NCBI RefSeq assembly: GCF_026625605.1
Contig: NZ_CP113054.1
Coordinates: 1,736,001-1,800,000, forward strand
Origin: Luteolibacter sp. SL250
GTDB taxonomy: Bacteria > Verrucomicrobiota > Verrucomicrobiia > Verrucomicrobiales > Akkermansiaceae
DNA length: 64,000 nucleotides
Direction: 5' to 3'
The position numbers and the translations under genes were made by a program. Shown in pieces: positions 49,848 through 60,012 of this stretch (positions are counted from its first letter, which is position 1; each line of letters opens with the position of its first letter). The notes beneath the pieces are model-generated. The model was not told the origin of the DNA. It searched no databases and worked only from the letters and a program-made list of their open reading frames with translations.

Positions 49848-50303
49848 ATGTCATGTTATGTGCGGACGATGCCTGAAGACCTGAAATGGAAGCCGCAGCG
49901 AGTTTCACCTCAGTTCCCGCAACCTCTGGAGGAGTCGCGGGTCCGGGAGGTGCGTCGTCGGCGTCGCTCGCGTTCCGGTGGAAACATCCCCTCAGCCTAC
50001 TACTGGGTCAGGATTATGGCGTGGCTGGTCCTCGTTCCGGGCTCGCTTTTCGGCATGCTCCTGCTGTTCCGATTGGTCGCCGGGGATGTCGGGGCTCTGG
50101 AACCGTTCTTTCTCTTGTTAGGGCTGGACATTATGTTCATGATCATCCCTCCGATCGGCGTGCTGCTGCGGAGACGGTGGGGATTTTATCTGGGAATCAT
50201 CTCGAATGGGTTGCTGCTGCTCTGCTTCCCCATTGGCACCATCATCGGTGGCTTCACGATGAAGGCGTTCCTTGATTCGAAGGAAGCCTTCGGGGTGCGG
50301 TGA
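49848..50303 (+). CDS. hypothetical membrane protein
   Basis: A 151-residue protein with an Arg-rich N-terminal segment (REVRRRRRSRSGG) and three membrane helices (MAWLVLVPGSLFGMLLLF, FFLLLGLDIMFMIIPPIGVLL, GIISNGLLLLCFPIGTIIGG). Family unknown. ATG at 49869 (MPEDLKW) is an equally good start. It is convergent with the next gene, 23 bases away. Confidence 0.66.
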   Translation: MSCYVRTMPEDLKWKPQRVSPQFPQPLEESRVREVRRRRRSRSGGNIPSAYYWVRIMAWLVLVPGSLFGMLLLFRLVAGDVGALEPFFLLLGLDIMFMIIPPIGVLLRRRWGFYLGIISNGLLLLCFPIGTIIGGFTMKAFLDSKEAFGVR

Positions 50304-50326
50304 CGGGGAAGATCCCGCGGCTCCCA

Positions 50327-50731
50327 TCATTCAAGGTAGGAGTCGACGTCGATCGACGCGTTGATCGAGTTCAGGAACTGGATCACGCGCGTTGAGAAAC
50401 CGAGCGCGGCCATTGGAGTCTCTTCATCGGTCGGGACATACAGCACCATCTGGAGGGTGGCTTCCGCCTGGTGTTCCTTCATCGCGGCAGCCAGGTGCCC
50501 GGCATGGGGGGAGAGCAGGTCAACGAGGTCTTCGGACAGCTTGTAGACGTCCACATAGGTGCCGGTGCTTTCCGCTGTGCCATAACTCACGTATGAGCAC
50601 CGTGGGAGGCGTCGCTCGGGATTGAAGGAATCCTTGTTGGCGGCCTCGTCGGGCCGGAGGGGCACGGAAGCGGTGAACCGGTCCACGTCGAAGTCCCCGT
50701 GGATGCGAAGGTAGATGTAGCCGGGGGTCAT
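50327..50731 (-). CDS. DUF4279-like hypothetical protein
   Basis: A 134-residue soluble protein. Its N-terminal strand (GYIYLRIHGDFDVDRFTASVPLRPDEA) and C-terminal MAALGFSTRVIQFLNSINASIDVDSY resemble the DUF4279 fold from memory; function unknown. It lies 21 bases after the OppD-type gene on the same strand and may share its transcript. Confidence 0.62.
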   Translation of the reverse strand: MTPGYIYLRIHGDFDVDRFTASVPLRPDEAANKDSFNPERRLPRCSYVSYGTAESTGTYVDVYKLSEDLVDLLSPHAGHLAAAMKEHQAEATLQMVLYVPTDEETPMAALGFSTRVIQFLNSINASIDVDSYLE

Positions 50732-50752
50732 GCGGCGGAGCGTCTCCAGTCT

Positions 50753-51727
<975 letters not shown>

Positions 51728-51823
51728 TGGAGAATCGCGGGTAGCGTAGCGCGGATGGGTCGGGATGGAAACGGGAAATGAAAGGGAGTCCACTGGTTGC
51801 TTGTGCAGTCTCTTATGCGTGTG

Positions 51824-52249
51824 ATGAAGTTTGACGGTATGAAGCACCTGAGCTTGATGATCGCAAAATCCAGTTTGGTCTATCTTACGGTCGTCAGTGT
51901 GTTGGGCTATATTTTTCCCGTGGCGAAGATCACTGTCACCCGGGGTGTATTGGATGCCTTTCTACTGCTCGCCGTGGTGGGGATTTTCATGTCGAAACCG
52001 GCTGTCAGAATCACAGCGGCGGTGGCTGGAGTGGTCAATGCGGCGGGCTTCGTGTATGAATTTGACCCATTTCTCAGGGTCGCTCTTTCCGGGGTTGGCA
52101 GCATCACCATACTCATTGGCCCTTGGAGTATTCCCGGTCCTCCAGGTGTGCTGTTGGCTGTGATTCCCTTCGTGCTATCGTTCGTCTCCTGCATCTTCGT
52201 GATCTTCTATGCGGAGCGGGAACTGGGCGACTCCGGGGCGGCCGGCTGA
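51824..52249 (+). CDS. hypothetical four-helix membrane protein
   Basis: About 141 residues with four hydrophobic helices (LVYLTVVSVLGYIFPV, VLDAFLLLAVVGIFM, VRITAAVAGVVNAAGFV, VLLAVIPFVLSFVSCIFVIF). No family is recognised. The start is uncertain: ATGs at 51815, 51824 and 51839 are all in frame and none has a Shine-Dalgarno. It is divergent from the OppD-type gene. Confidence 0.62.
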   Translation: MKFDGMKHLSLMIAKSSLVYLTVVSVLGYIFPVAKITVTRGVLDAFLLLAVVGIFMSKPAVRITAAVAGVVNAAGFVYEFDPFLRVALSGVGSITILIGPWSIPGPPGVLLAVIPFVLSFVSCIFVIFYAERELGDSGAAG

Positions 52250-52372
52250 GTTTCAATGATCGCCCGATGGGAGGAGGAACCTAAGGGGGGATGTGCGCAG
52301 AATGGCGGCTGGAAACCTCTTCCACGGCCTCTTGACCTCCCGTCCCCTCCCTTCCAGACTTCCGTCACGCCC

Positions 52373-53404
52373 ATGAAAGCTCTCCTTCTGACCGCACCAT
52401 CGACTTTCGAGTTCACCGAGTTCCCGACGCCCACTCCCGGCAACGGCGAGGTGCTCATCGACATCCAGGCCTGCGGGGTCTGCGGCAGCGACATCCACGG
52501 TATGGACGGCCGCAGCGGCCGCCGCATCCCGCCGATCGTGATGGGCCATGAGTCCGCCGGCATTGTGTCGGAACTGGGCGAGGGCGTGACCGACTGGAAA
52601 GTGGGCGACCGCATCACCTGGGACTCCACGGAGTTCTGCGGCGATTGTCCCGAGTGCGGAGCGGGGAATTTCAACCTGTGCGCGAACCGGAAGGTGCTGG
52701 GCGTTTCCTGCGGCGACTACCGCCGCCACGGCTGCTTCGCGGAGAAAGTCGTGCTGCCGACCCGCATCCTCCACCGCATCCCGGACAGCCTCAGCTTTGA
52801 GAAAGCCGCCTTCGCCGAGCCGGTCGCCATCGCCCTGCACGCGGTGAACCTGGCGCCGGCCATCACGGATGAGCCTGCCGTCGTCGTCGGCGCGGGCCTC
52901 ATCGGCCTGCTGGTCATCCAGTCGCTGAAGGCACGCGGCTGGGCGGAGGTCATCGCCGTGGATCTGGACGACTCCCGCCTGGAACTTGCGAAAAAACTCG
53001 GCGCCAGCCATGCTTTCAACGCGAAGCAGGAAAACCTCGCCGCCACCATCAAGGAACTCTGCGGCGGAGACGGCGCGGCCACTTCCTTCGAGGTCGTGGG
53101 TGCGGCCGCTCCCATCGACCTGGCCATCCGCTCCCTGCGCAAGGGCGGCACCGCGGTCCTCGTCGGAAACCTCCAGCCGAGCGTGCCATTCCCGCTCCAG
53201 GATGTGGTGACCCGCCAGATCTCCGTCAAAGGTTCCTGCGCCTGCGCCGGTGAGTATCCGGAGGCGATCCAGCGCATCGAGGACGGCTCCATTTCCGTCG
53301 AGCCGCTGCTCAGCGCGTCCGTCCCGCTTTCCGAAGGCGGCGACTGGTTCGCCCGTCTGGCGAAGAACACCGAAGGCCTGCTCAAGGTCGTGCTGAAGCC
53401 CTGA
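52373..53404 (+). CDS. zinc-dependent alcohol/polyol dehydrogenase
   Basis: A 343-residue zinc MDR. The catalytic-zinc motif is CGVCGSDIHGMDG with GHESAGIV, and the structural-zinc cysteines are in CGDCPECGAGNFNLC. The nucleotide fold has VVGAGLIGLLVIQ. The layout is that of sorbitol, threonine or galactitol-1-phosphate dehydrogenases, which oxidise a polyol or sugar alcohol with NAD. An SDR gene follows 43 bases later, suggesting a joint sugar-alcohol or uronate route. Confidence 0.92.
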   Translation: MKALLLTAPSTFEFTEFPTPTPGNGEVLIDIQACGVCGSDIHGMDGRSGRRIPPIVMGHESAGIVSELGEGVTDWKVGDRITWDSTEFCGDCPECGAGNFNLCANRKVLGVSCGDYRRHGCFAEKVVLPTRILHRIPDSLSFEKAAFAEPVAIALHAVNLAPAITDEPAVVVGAGLIGLLVIQSLKARGWAEVIAVDLDDSRLELAKKLGASHAFNAKQENLAATIKELCGGDGAATSFEVVGAAAPIDLAIRSLRKGGTAVLVGNLQPSVPFPLQDVVTRQISVKGSCACAGEYPEAIQRIEDGSISVEPLLSASVPLSEGGDWFARLAKNTEGLLKVVLKP

Positions 53405-53447
53405 TCCTCCCCAATTTCCCAATCCCCAATCATCCATTTCCATTGCC

Positions 53448-54230
53448 ATGTTCGATCTCACAGGACGCACCGCACTTGTCACCGGAGCCAGCCGCGGGCT
53501 GGGTGAGCGCTTTGCCATCACGCTGGCGAAAGCCGGAGCCGATCTCGTCGTCACCAGCCGCAGCATCGAGTCGCTGCACAAGATCACCGCGGAGGTGGAG
53601 GCGCTGGGCCGCAAGTGCACGCCGGTCGTGCTTGATGTCGGTTCATTCGAGAGCATCCAGGAAGCCGTCGCGAACGTGAAGGCGAAGGTGGAGAAGATCG
53701 ACATTCTGGTGAACAACGCCGGCTGCAACGTGCGCAAGCCCGCCACCGAGATCACCTGGGACGACTGGAACCTCGTGCTGGACACCAACCTGCGAGGCAC
53801 GTTCTTCGTCGCCCAGCAGGTGGCGAAGGAATTCATGATCCCGGCGGGCTACGGCCGCATCATCAACATCGGCTCCGTCACCTGTGTGGCGGGCTACGCG
53901 GGCCTCGGTCCGTATTGTGCCAGCCGCGGCGGCAGCAAACAGCTCACCATGAGCCTGGCGGATGACTGGGGCATCCACGGCATCACCGTGAACTGCCTGG
54001 CTCCGGGATGGTTCAAGACGGCGCAGAACGCCGTGATGTATGAGAATGAGGAATGGGTGGAGTACCTCAGCGACCGCATCCCGCTCAAGCGTCCCGGCGC
54101 CACCGGCGACCTCGACGGCCCGGTCGTGTTCCTTTCCTCCGAGGAGAGCCGCTACATCACCGGCCAACTCCTGCTGGTGGATGGCGGCATTTCCGTCGGC
54201 GCCACCCGCGCGCTGCCGAAGAAGAAGTGA
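53448..54230 (+). CDS. SDR oxidoreductase (gluconate 5-dehydrogenase-like)
   Basis: A 260-residue classical SDR. The cofactor motif is TGASRGLG, then NNAG in ILVNNAGCNVRKP and a conserved Tyr/Lys position that here reads GPYCASRGGSKQL, with Tyr-x-x-x followed by Arg instead of the usual Lys. The final region FLSSEESRYITGQLLLVDGGISVG is standard. If the Lys is truly displaced to GGSKQ, activity may be altered. Partner of the zinc dehydrogenase upstream. The repeat tract at 54239 begins 9 bases past its stop. Confidence 0.88.
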   Translation: MFDLTGRTALVTGASRGLGERFAITLAKAGADLVVTSRSIESLHKITAEVEALGRKCTPVVLDVGSFESIQEAVANVKAKVEKIDILVNNAGCNVRKPATEITWDDWNLVLDTNLRGTFFVAQQVAKEFMIPAGYGRIINIGSVTCVAGYAGLGPYCASRGGSKQLTMSLADDWGIHGITVNCLAPGWFKTAQNAVMYENEEWVEYLSDRIPLKRPGATGDLDGPVVFLSSEESRYITGQLLLVDGGISVGATRALPKKK

Positions 54231-54238
54231 CGGGCACC

Positions 54239-54334
54239 AAACGAAACGCCGAGACGCGGAGGTCGCGGAGAGATGCGCGGAGGGAAAAAGACCGGAATGA
54301 AATCTCCGCGTCTCCGCGTCTCCGCGTTTCGTTT
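54239..54334. repeat. imperfect inverted repeat of CGGAGACGCGG units
   Basis: The left arm (54239-54271) AAACGAAACGCCGAGACGCGG and the right arm (54303-54334) are inverted, and each arm itself contains several short units of the form TCTCCGCG. The spacer holds GAGGGAAAAAGACCGG. It lies between the SDR and YejK-like genes. Such GCGGAGACGCGG phrases are frequent in intergenic DNA of Verrucomicrobia, as I recall. Confidence 0.8.
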
Positions 54335-54443
54335 CATCTTCATTGAGGACAGGCTGACGCCGCAAAATGAAGGCACGCCGGGAACGCGGACGTTTCCTGT
54401 TTCCAAATGCCGGTCGCCGGTTATCGTCCCGGCCCCGCATTCC

Positions 54444-55553
54444 ATGTCCGCAAAGATCCGCTTCACCTCCGCCTCCGCCACCGGTCTCGTCCTTGCCAAA
54501 GTCGGCCATCCCCAGCGCGACGAGCCGCTGGAGACCTCGAAGGACGTCTTCAGCATCGGCGAAGAGGACCGGGAGGGATTGACCGCCATTTTCCTGAAGC
54601 CGTTCAAGAATCTCCTCGCCCACCGTTTCAGCCACCACACGTCGCTGGAACAGCACGAGATGAACGTCTGCGCCCGCACCATCTTCGCGGATGGGGCCAC
54701 CTTGCATGAAAAGGGCTGCGAGATCGCCAAGCGGCTCTACGCCAAGTCGAACCACCCCAACATCAAATCCGGTGATCTGTGCATCTCGCTGATCGAGGAG
54801 ATCGACGTCGATGGCGAGCTGAAGAAAGGCATCTGCATCCTGAAATCGGAGAGCGTGGTGCCGTTCCTGAGCATCTCGACGAAGGACGGGGACCTGCACC
54901 TGCACACGGAGCAGGGGATCAACCCGGAGAAGATCGACAAGGGCTGCCTCATCATCGACCACCTGCCGAACAAGGGCTACTACGTCCTCACCTTCGACCG
55001 GTCCGGCACGGACTCGCGCTTCTGGGTGCGGGACTTCCTCGGCGTGCTGCCGGTGACCGACCCGTCGTTCCTGACGAAGAACTACACCAACATGGCCGTC
55101 GCCTTCCTGGAGAAGGAGAAGAAGGAAAAGAAAGCTTCTTCCTCCGCTGCCCCGGCCGCGGAGCAGGAGGACGATCTGCCGCCATGGGAAACCTCCGGCG
55201 CGGAGAAGGACGCCCTCACCTACTTCGAGGAGAAGGAGTCGTTCAGCCTCCACGAATTCGAGGACGAGGTGCTCAAAACCCCGGATGCGAAAAAGCGCTT
55301 CGCCGAGCACCGCGCGCAGGTGGAGGAGGAACAGGGACAGCGCTTTGATGATTCCTTCTCCATTTCCAAGAAGGACGTCAGCAAGGTGAAGAAGAAGCTC
55401 CAGCAGTCCGTCATGAAACTGGACACCGGTGTGGAGATCCGCCTGAAGCCATCCGCCGTGGCAAAGGCGGACCGCGTGCTGGAACACGGCTTCGACGAAG
55501 GGAAGAAAATGAAATTCATCAAGGTCTTCTTCAACGAGGACCTGGGCGAGTGA
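54444..55553 (+). CDS. nucleoid-associated protein (YejK/NdpA-like)
   Basis: A 369-residue protein that fits the 37-kDa nucleoid-associated (PF04245) pattern: an N-terminal domain with ATIFADGATLHEKGCEIAKRLYAKS-type core (ARTIFADG, CEIAKRLY), a central LCISLIEEIDVDGELKKGICILKSE region, and a charged C-terminal part with DVSKVKKKLQQSVMK. These proteins bind DNA or are induced in phage or stress contexts; exact role unsettled. A Lys/Glu-rich linker follows about residue 225. MSAKIRF is the chosen start. Confidence 0.72.
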   Translation: MSAKIRFTSASATGLVLAKVGHPQRDEPLETSKDVFSIGEEDREGLTAIFLKPFKNLLAHRFSHHTSLEQHEMNVCARTIFADGATLHEKGCEIAKRLYAKSNHPNIKSGDLCISLIEEIDVDGELKKGICILKSESVVPFLSISTKDGDLHLHTEQGINPEKIDKGCLIIDHLPNKGYYVLTFDRSGTDSRFWVRDFLGVLPVTDPSFLTKNYTNMAVAFLEKEKKEKKASSSAAPAAEQEDDLPPWETSGAEKDALTYFEEKESFSLHEFEDEVLKTPDAKKRFAEHRAQVEEEQGQRFDDSFSISKKDVSKVKKKLQQSVMKLDTGVEIRLKPSAVAKADRVLEHGFDEGKKMKFIKVFFNEDLGE

Positions 55554-55574
55554 TGGGATGCTTCCCTGAAAAAT

Positions 55575-55701
55575 GGTAGGGCTGCCCGGCCGGGGCTGCC
55601 GAAGCTGTAAGCCGCGAGGTCATCGCGCTTTAGTCCCACGATTGGACGTCACCGGCCTGTCCGCCGAAAGCATCGGCGCGCCCGGCGGTCGCGTCCCTAC
55701 C
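55575..55701. repeat. inverted element with GTAGGG ends
   Basis: GGTAGGG at 55575-55581 and its inverse CCCTACC at 55695-55701 bound about 127 bases rich in GGCTGCC-like and GCGCGCC-like palindromes. Both ends start with GTAG when read inward, as in REP pairs. The right end overlaps the stop codon of the lipoprotein gene at 55697. Confidence 0.7.
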
Positions 55702-56176
55702 GCGCTGGGACGGCTGCGCCGTCCGCCGGGGCTGCCGCCGCAGGGTCTTCCTTCTTCGACGGATGGGAGGTCAGTTGCGGGGAGTCGATGAACCAGCTCA
55801 ACAAAGCCGGTTTCCCGCCGTCGATGAGGTAGGAGAACTTCTCCGTGCCAGTTCCCTTTTCGTAGGTGGTCTTGTATACCAGCCTGACTTCCGTTCCATT
55901 GGTTCCGGAGAAGATGGATGAATTCTCGTTTGTGGAGGAAGTGATCTTGCCGAGCTTGTCGTGGACTCCATTCACGAACGCAACCATGTCCTGTTCGGTG
56001 ACCGTGGCTTTGAGGGCGGCATCCGCCTTCTGATGGATCAGCTCCGGTTTCCCGGTTTCATAGAGGACGTGGAACTCGTCCACCGCCTTTTCCGCATGGG
56101 TGATGTTCTCCCGGACGTTGCATGACGAAAGCATGGCTCCGGCCAGGAGGCAGATGGCTGCGAATGGATATTTCAT
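55697..56176 (-). CDS. hypothetical lipoprotein
   Basis: A 159-residue predicted lipoprotein with signal FAAICLLAGAMLSSC and lipobox LSSC. The mature part has a helical region (ENITHAEKAVDEFHVLYETGK) and a beta region (EVRLVYKTTYEKGTGTEKFSYLI), a layout like small DUF4019-type or NTF2-like proteins, without firm match. The last residues (AAAAPADGAAVPAR) are low complexity and the stop lies inside the repeat element, so the tail may have been added by insertion. Confidence 0.7.
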   Translation of the reverse strand: MKYPFAAICLLAGAMLSSCNVRENITHAEKAVDEFHVLYETGKPELIHQKADAALKATVTEQDMVAFVNGVHDKLGKITSSTNENSSIFSGTNGTEVRLVYKTTYEKGTGTEKFSYLIDGGKPALLSWFIDSPQLTSHPSKKEDPAAAAPADGAAVPAR

Positions 56177-56286
56177 GACATCCAGAGATAGCGCGGTGTG
56201 ATTGCTTGAGGCAAGGGAATGATGCCACGTCCACCTTCCATGCTCGACCCCGGGCGCATGCCATGGCAGGGATGGTGCCAATCTCC

Positions 56287-57051
56287 ATGCCAGCCATCCC
56301 GAATCCCGTATCTTCCGACAGCATCGCCCTCCTCATCGACGCGGACAACTCGCCCGCCGCGAAGGTGGACTTCATCTTTTCTGAACTGGCGGAGCATGGC
56401 GTGGTGAACATCCGCCGCGCCTATGGCAACTGGAAGAAACCCGCCCTCGCCGGGTGGGAGCGCGTGCTGCACCAGAACTCCATCCAACCGATGCAGAACT
56501 TCGACCTGGTGAAGGGGAAGAACGCGACCGACATGGCGCTGGTCATCGACGCGATGGACATCCTCTACACCAAGGCGGTGACCACTTTCTGCCTGGTGTC
56601 CTCGGACAGCGACTTCACACCGCTGATCCAGCGGCTGCGCGCGGATGGAAAGCTGGTTTTCGGCTTCGGCGGGCGCAACACGCCGGACCCGTTCATCGCC
56701 AGTTGTTCGAAGTTTTTCTATCTTGAGGACGAGACGAAGGAGGCGACCACCCGGGACAAACCGAAGTCGGACGCGACAAAGCAGCTCAAGGGCAACACCA
56801 AACTGATGAACACCCTCCGCAGCGCGGTGAAGACCGCAGAGGAGGACGATGGTTGGGCATCTTTGAGCAGGGTTTCCAACTACATCCGGAATCTAGGCCC
56901 GTTCGACCATCGCACCTATGGTTTCAAGAAACTCGTCGATCTGTTCGCCGCCATCGATCTTTTCGAAGTGAGGCAGGATAAGAACGGCGAACAGTCCGCG
57001 CCTTCCGTGCGGCTGAAAAATGGCTCGAAGAAAGCACCTGCGGCGAAATGA
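56287..57051 (+). CDS. NYN-domain protein with C-terminal OST-HTH/LOTUS-like region
   Basis: A 254-residue protein. The NYN (LabA/DUF88, PIN-like) domain has the acidic motifs LLIDADNSPA, the central KNATDMALVIDAMDIL and SSDSDFTPLIQRLR, which coordinate metal for RNA cleavage in relatives. After a basic linker (KEATTRDKPKSDATK), a C-terminal winged-helix-like region (DGWASLSRVSNYIRNLGPFDHRTYGFKKLVDLFAAID) resembles OST-HTH, seen by the YGFKKLVDLF phrase. An RNA-processing or degradation role is likely. ATGs at 56263 and 56272 are alternative starts. Confidence 0.88.
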   Translation: MPAIPNPVSSDSIALLIDADNSPAAKVDFIFSELAEHGVVNIRRAYGNWKKPALAGWERVLHQNSIQPMQNFDLVKGKNATDMALVIDAMDILYTKAVTTFCLVSSDSDFTPLIQRLRADGKLVFGFGGRNTPDPFIASCSKFFYLEDETKEATTRDKPKSDATKQLKGNTKLMNTLRSAVKTAEEDDGWASLSRVSNYIRNLGPFDHRTYGFKKLVDLFAAIDLFEVRQDKNGEQSAPSVRLKNGSKKAPAAK

Positions 57052-57101
57052 TCCCGTCAGCATGACTTTGACGCGGGGGAGGACGGCGTTAGATTCCACC
57101 C

Positions 57102-58001
57102 ATGTCAAACAGCGCGATGGTGACGGGGGCCTTTCTCGGGGATGCGATCAGCCTCGGACCCCACTGGGTCTATGACCAGGAAGAGATCTCCCGCAGGATC
57201 GTGGACGCGGAACGCTATCAGGATCCCATTTCGTCCTATCATCCCGGGAAGAAGGCGGGGGACTTCACCCACTACGGGGACCAGGTGCTGGTACTGCTGC
57301 GGTATGTCGCGGAGGTCGGAAAATTCGACCTCACCGGCTACGCCGCGGCGTGGCGGGCCTATTGGGAAAGCCCGGCCACCATCAGCTACAGGGACGGCTC
57401 CACAAAGGGCACGCTCGCCAATCTGGAGGCCGGAGTGCCGCCGGAGCGGGCCGGGGCGCATTCGCACGATCTTTCCGGCGCGGGCAGGTTCGCGCCGCTG
57501 CTTCTCCTCCCGTGGAACGATGATGCGGAGCTGCGTGCCGCTGTCAGGAGCCTGACCGCCTTCACCCACAACCATCCGGATGTCATCTCCGCGGCGGAGT
57601 TTTTCGCCACGGTGGCGCTGGCGGTGAAACGGGGCGAGCCGATCCCCGCGGCCCTCCGCAGGGTGGGGCGGGAGCTGGACGGGAATCTGAAGGACTGGCT
57701 GGCCGCGGCGGAGGAACACCTCCACTCCGTCGATGGAAATGCCGCCGTGCTGGCGACCCACGGCCTGAGCTGCGACATCGACGGCGGTTTCGCCGGTGTC
57801 TGCCACCTGCTTTTGAGATATCCGGATGACCCTGCCATCGCCCTAGTGGAGAACGCCATGGCGGGCGGGGACAGTGCGGCGCGTGCGCTCATCCTGGGCA
57901 CCATCTACGGAGCAGCGGAACTGACCGGCCAGGTGCCGGCGCATTGGCTCGCGGACCTCAACGCCCGCGCGGAGATCGAGCGGCTCTCCAGCTACTTCTG
58001 A
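57102..58001 (+). CDS. ADP-ribosylglycohydrolase family protein
   Basis: A 299-residue all-helical protein of the DraG/ARH family. The N-terminal GAFLGDAISLGPHWVYD and the C-terminal DIDGGFAGVCHLL match the usual GxxxGDAxG and DxDGxA blocks, but the first metal motif differs: TDDT-type Asp residues are replaced by THYGDQVL. It may remove ADP-ribose from proteins or nucleic acids, or act on a related substrate. It lies 50 bases after the NYN gene in the same direction. Confidence 0.85.
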   Translation: MSNSAMVTGAFLGDAISLGPHWVYDQEEISRRIVDAERYQDPISSYHPGKKAGDFTHYGDQVLVLLRYVAEVGKFDLTGYAAAWRAYWESPATISYRDGSTKGTLANLEAGVPPERAGAHSHDLSGAGRFAPLLLLPWNDDAELRAAVRSLTAFTHNHPDVISAAEFFATVALAVKRGEPIPAALRRVGRELDGNLKDWLAAAEEHLHSVDGNAAVLATHGLSCDIDGGFAGVCHLLLRYPDDPAIALVENAMAGGDSAARALILGTIYGAAELTGQVPAHWLADLNARAEIERLSSYF

Positions 58002-58114
58002 TAGGGGCCACCGTGCATCCGGCAAAGGTGCGGCGTGCCTTTGGCATTCCATCCGTTGGAAAACCGATTGGATTGACCGCTGGCGGACAAGAGGGGGCGG
58101 GATAAGTTAGGGAA

Positions 58115-60007
58115 ATGTCCTCCCTCCGCAGGTTCCGCCTTTCCCGCCGCTGGCGGATCTTCCTGTGGATCCTGGTGGGATTTTCCTCCGTGGTGGTGAC
58201 GGTCCTCACGCTCGCGCAGGGCCGCATCATCGCGGGGATCGAACAACGGATGCGCGACCGCCTGGAGGCGCGCGGGCTGGAGCCAGAGTGGAGCCGCGCC
58301 TCATGGAGTCTGTGGCGCGGCGGAGTGGTGTTCCGCGATTTCATTCTCCACGAGACGGAGGGCGAACGAAAGCAGGTGCTGGAAGTGGAGAGCCTGGCCG
58401 TCAGCCTGCCGCCGTCCCAGTGGATCTCCACCGGCTCCCGCACCATGGTCTGGAGCGTCCGCCGCTCGAAGGTGGTCGTGTCCGATGCGGAGGGCCACAT
58501 CGCGCTGGAGGATGTCTCCGCGAAGTTCCGCTCGCGGCGCGGAAAGATCACCGTGACGGAGGCAAAGGTCCGGCACCGCGGACTGGTCGTGGATCTGGAG
58601 GGCGACATCATCACACGGCAGGAACCTCTGCGCCCGCCGCCACGCTTTGTCATGAAGCTGAAGGCGGCGAGGGCGACGCTCGCAGCGCTGGATTTCGACG
58701 ATGGCACGGGCCGGTTCAAAATCCGCGGAAAATTCACCGTGGATGCCTCCACGCCCGCCTTTGACTGGAGCGCATCGCTCAAGGGAAATGGCAGGGAGGT
58801 CAGCCTGAAAGGCGTGCCACTGCGCGACGCGGGGGCGACGGCGGAGCTTTCCTCTCAGGAGGAGTCAGTCATCAACGCGGGCGTCGCGATGGAACATGGC
58901 AGGGCGGAGGCGGTCATCCGGCGGCAGGGATGGAAGGGCACTCCGTTCACTTTCGAAGGCACCGTGCAGGACGGGGATGGCAAAAAAGACACGCTCCACG
59001 GCAGCCACCACCGGGGGAAATTCCACGTCGCGGAGCTGGAGGGAGACGCGGACTTGTGGTCCATCGCCGGGGACATCCCCATGCTGGCGGACTCCCTCCC
59101 TCCGTCGCTGGAGGTCGTCACATTTCCCGCCATCACCGCGCGGGACATCCGCTGGGAAAAGGACGGCGGGTGGAGCGTGGCCCGGTTCTCCACCCGGGGG
59201 GCGGGCGCGGTGACCGTTGCCCACGAAGGGAAGAAAGTGGACATCACCGCGCTGACCGGCGGCGGGAGCCTAACCGGTCGCACGTGGTCCCTCCGGGAGG
59301 TGCGGGGCGAAGTTTTCGGCGGTAACCTGACCGTGGACGGCGACTACACCGGAGGACGGCTGCGGGACGCCGCCATCAAGGCGTCCGGCGTCCGGCTGGA
59401 CCGCATCAAGCAGGCCATGGGAAAGGGAAAAACCAGCACTCCCGGCGTCCTCTCGCTTTTCTACACCGGCTCCGCGGATCTCGGCGGGCGGCTGTTCGAC
59501 GGTGAGGGCAGGATGATGCTGGAGAATGCGCCTGTCATCGAGGTGCCGCTGCTCGACCAGGTGCATGATCTTTTCGCCGCCATCATCCCCGGTGTGGAAC
59601 GCGCGGAGTCCGGGGAGGGACGGTTCGAGGCGCACTTCACCAGCAGCGGGCACATCGTCAGCGTGGGCAGCTTCGAGGCCAGCGGTGGCACCCTCACCGT
59701 GGATGCGCGTGGTCAGGTGGACCTCCGGAAGGAAACCGTCTCCGGCAGCGCCCGTGGAAAGCTCACCGGCCTGCCGGGAGTGGTGACCCAACCTCTCAGC
59801 CGTTTGCTGGAAATGGAGGTCACCGGCACGCTGGACCGCATTCACGTCCGGCGGCTGGAGGCGGGTAAGATCATTTCGCAGGCTGCGGAGGGGACGGCGG
59901 AAGTGGTGGAGGAGGCCGTCAAGGGAGTGAGGAAAGCAGAGGACCGGGAAAAGCGCCGCAGTCCCAGCAAGCCCGCCCGCTGGTTCGACAAGTGGCGAAA
60001 GGAGTGA
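58115..60007 (+). CDS. AsmA-like/DUF3971-type envelope protein, second copy
   Basis: A 630-residue protein with an N-terminal membrane helix (FLWILVGFSSVVVTVLTLA) and a long beta-rich periplasmic part. The C-terminal third, with DGEGRMMLENAPVIEVPLLDQV and GTLTVDARGQVDLRKETV, is characteristic of AsmA C-terminal-like domains and matches in layout the protein at 30611-33109. A lipid-transport or outer-membrane assembly role is inferred from the family. A family C repeat begins 5 bases after its stop. Confidence 0.8.
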   Translation: MSSLRRFRLSRRWRIFLWILVGFSSVVVTVLTLAQGRIIAGIEQRMRDRLEARGLEPEWSRASWSLWRGGVVFRDFILHETEGERKQVLEVESLAVSLPPSQWISTGSRTMVWSVRRSKVVVSDAEGHIALEDVSAKFRSRRGKITVTEAKVRHRGLVVDLEGDIITRQEPLRPPPRFVMKLKAARATLAALDFDDGTGRFKIRGKFTVDASTPAFDWSASLKGNGREVSLKGVPLRDAGATAELSSQEESVINAGVAMEHGRAEAVIRRQGWKGTPFTFEGTVQDGDGKKDTLHGSHHRGKFHVAELEGDADLWSIAGDIPMLADSLPPSLEVVTFPAITARDIRWEKDGGWSVARFSTRGAGAVTVAHEGKKVDITALTGGGSLTGRTWSLREVRGEVFGGNLTVDGDYTGGRLRDAAIKASGVRLDRIKQAMGKGKTSTPGVLSLFYTGSADLGGRLFDGEGRMMLENAPVIEVPLLDQVHDLFAAIIPGVERAESGEGRFEAHFTSSGHIVSVGSFEASGGTLTVDARGQVDLRKETVSGSARGKLTGLPGVVTQPLSRLLEMEVTGTLDRIHVRRLEAGKIISQAAEGTAEVVEEAVKGVRKAEDREKRRSPSKPARWFDKWRKE

Positions 60008-60012
60008 AGCTG

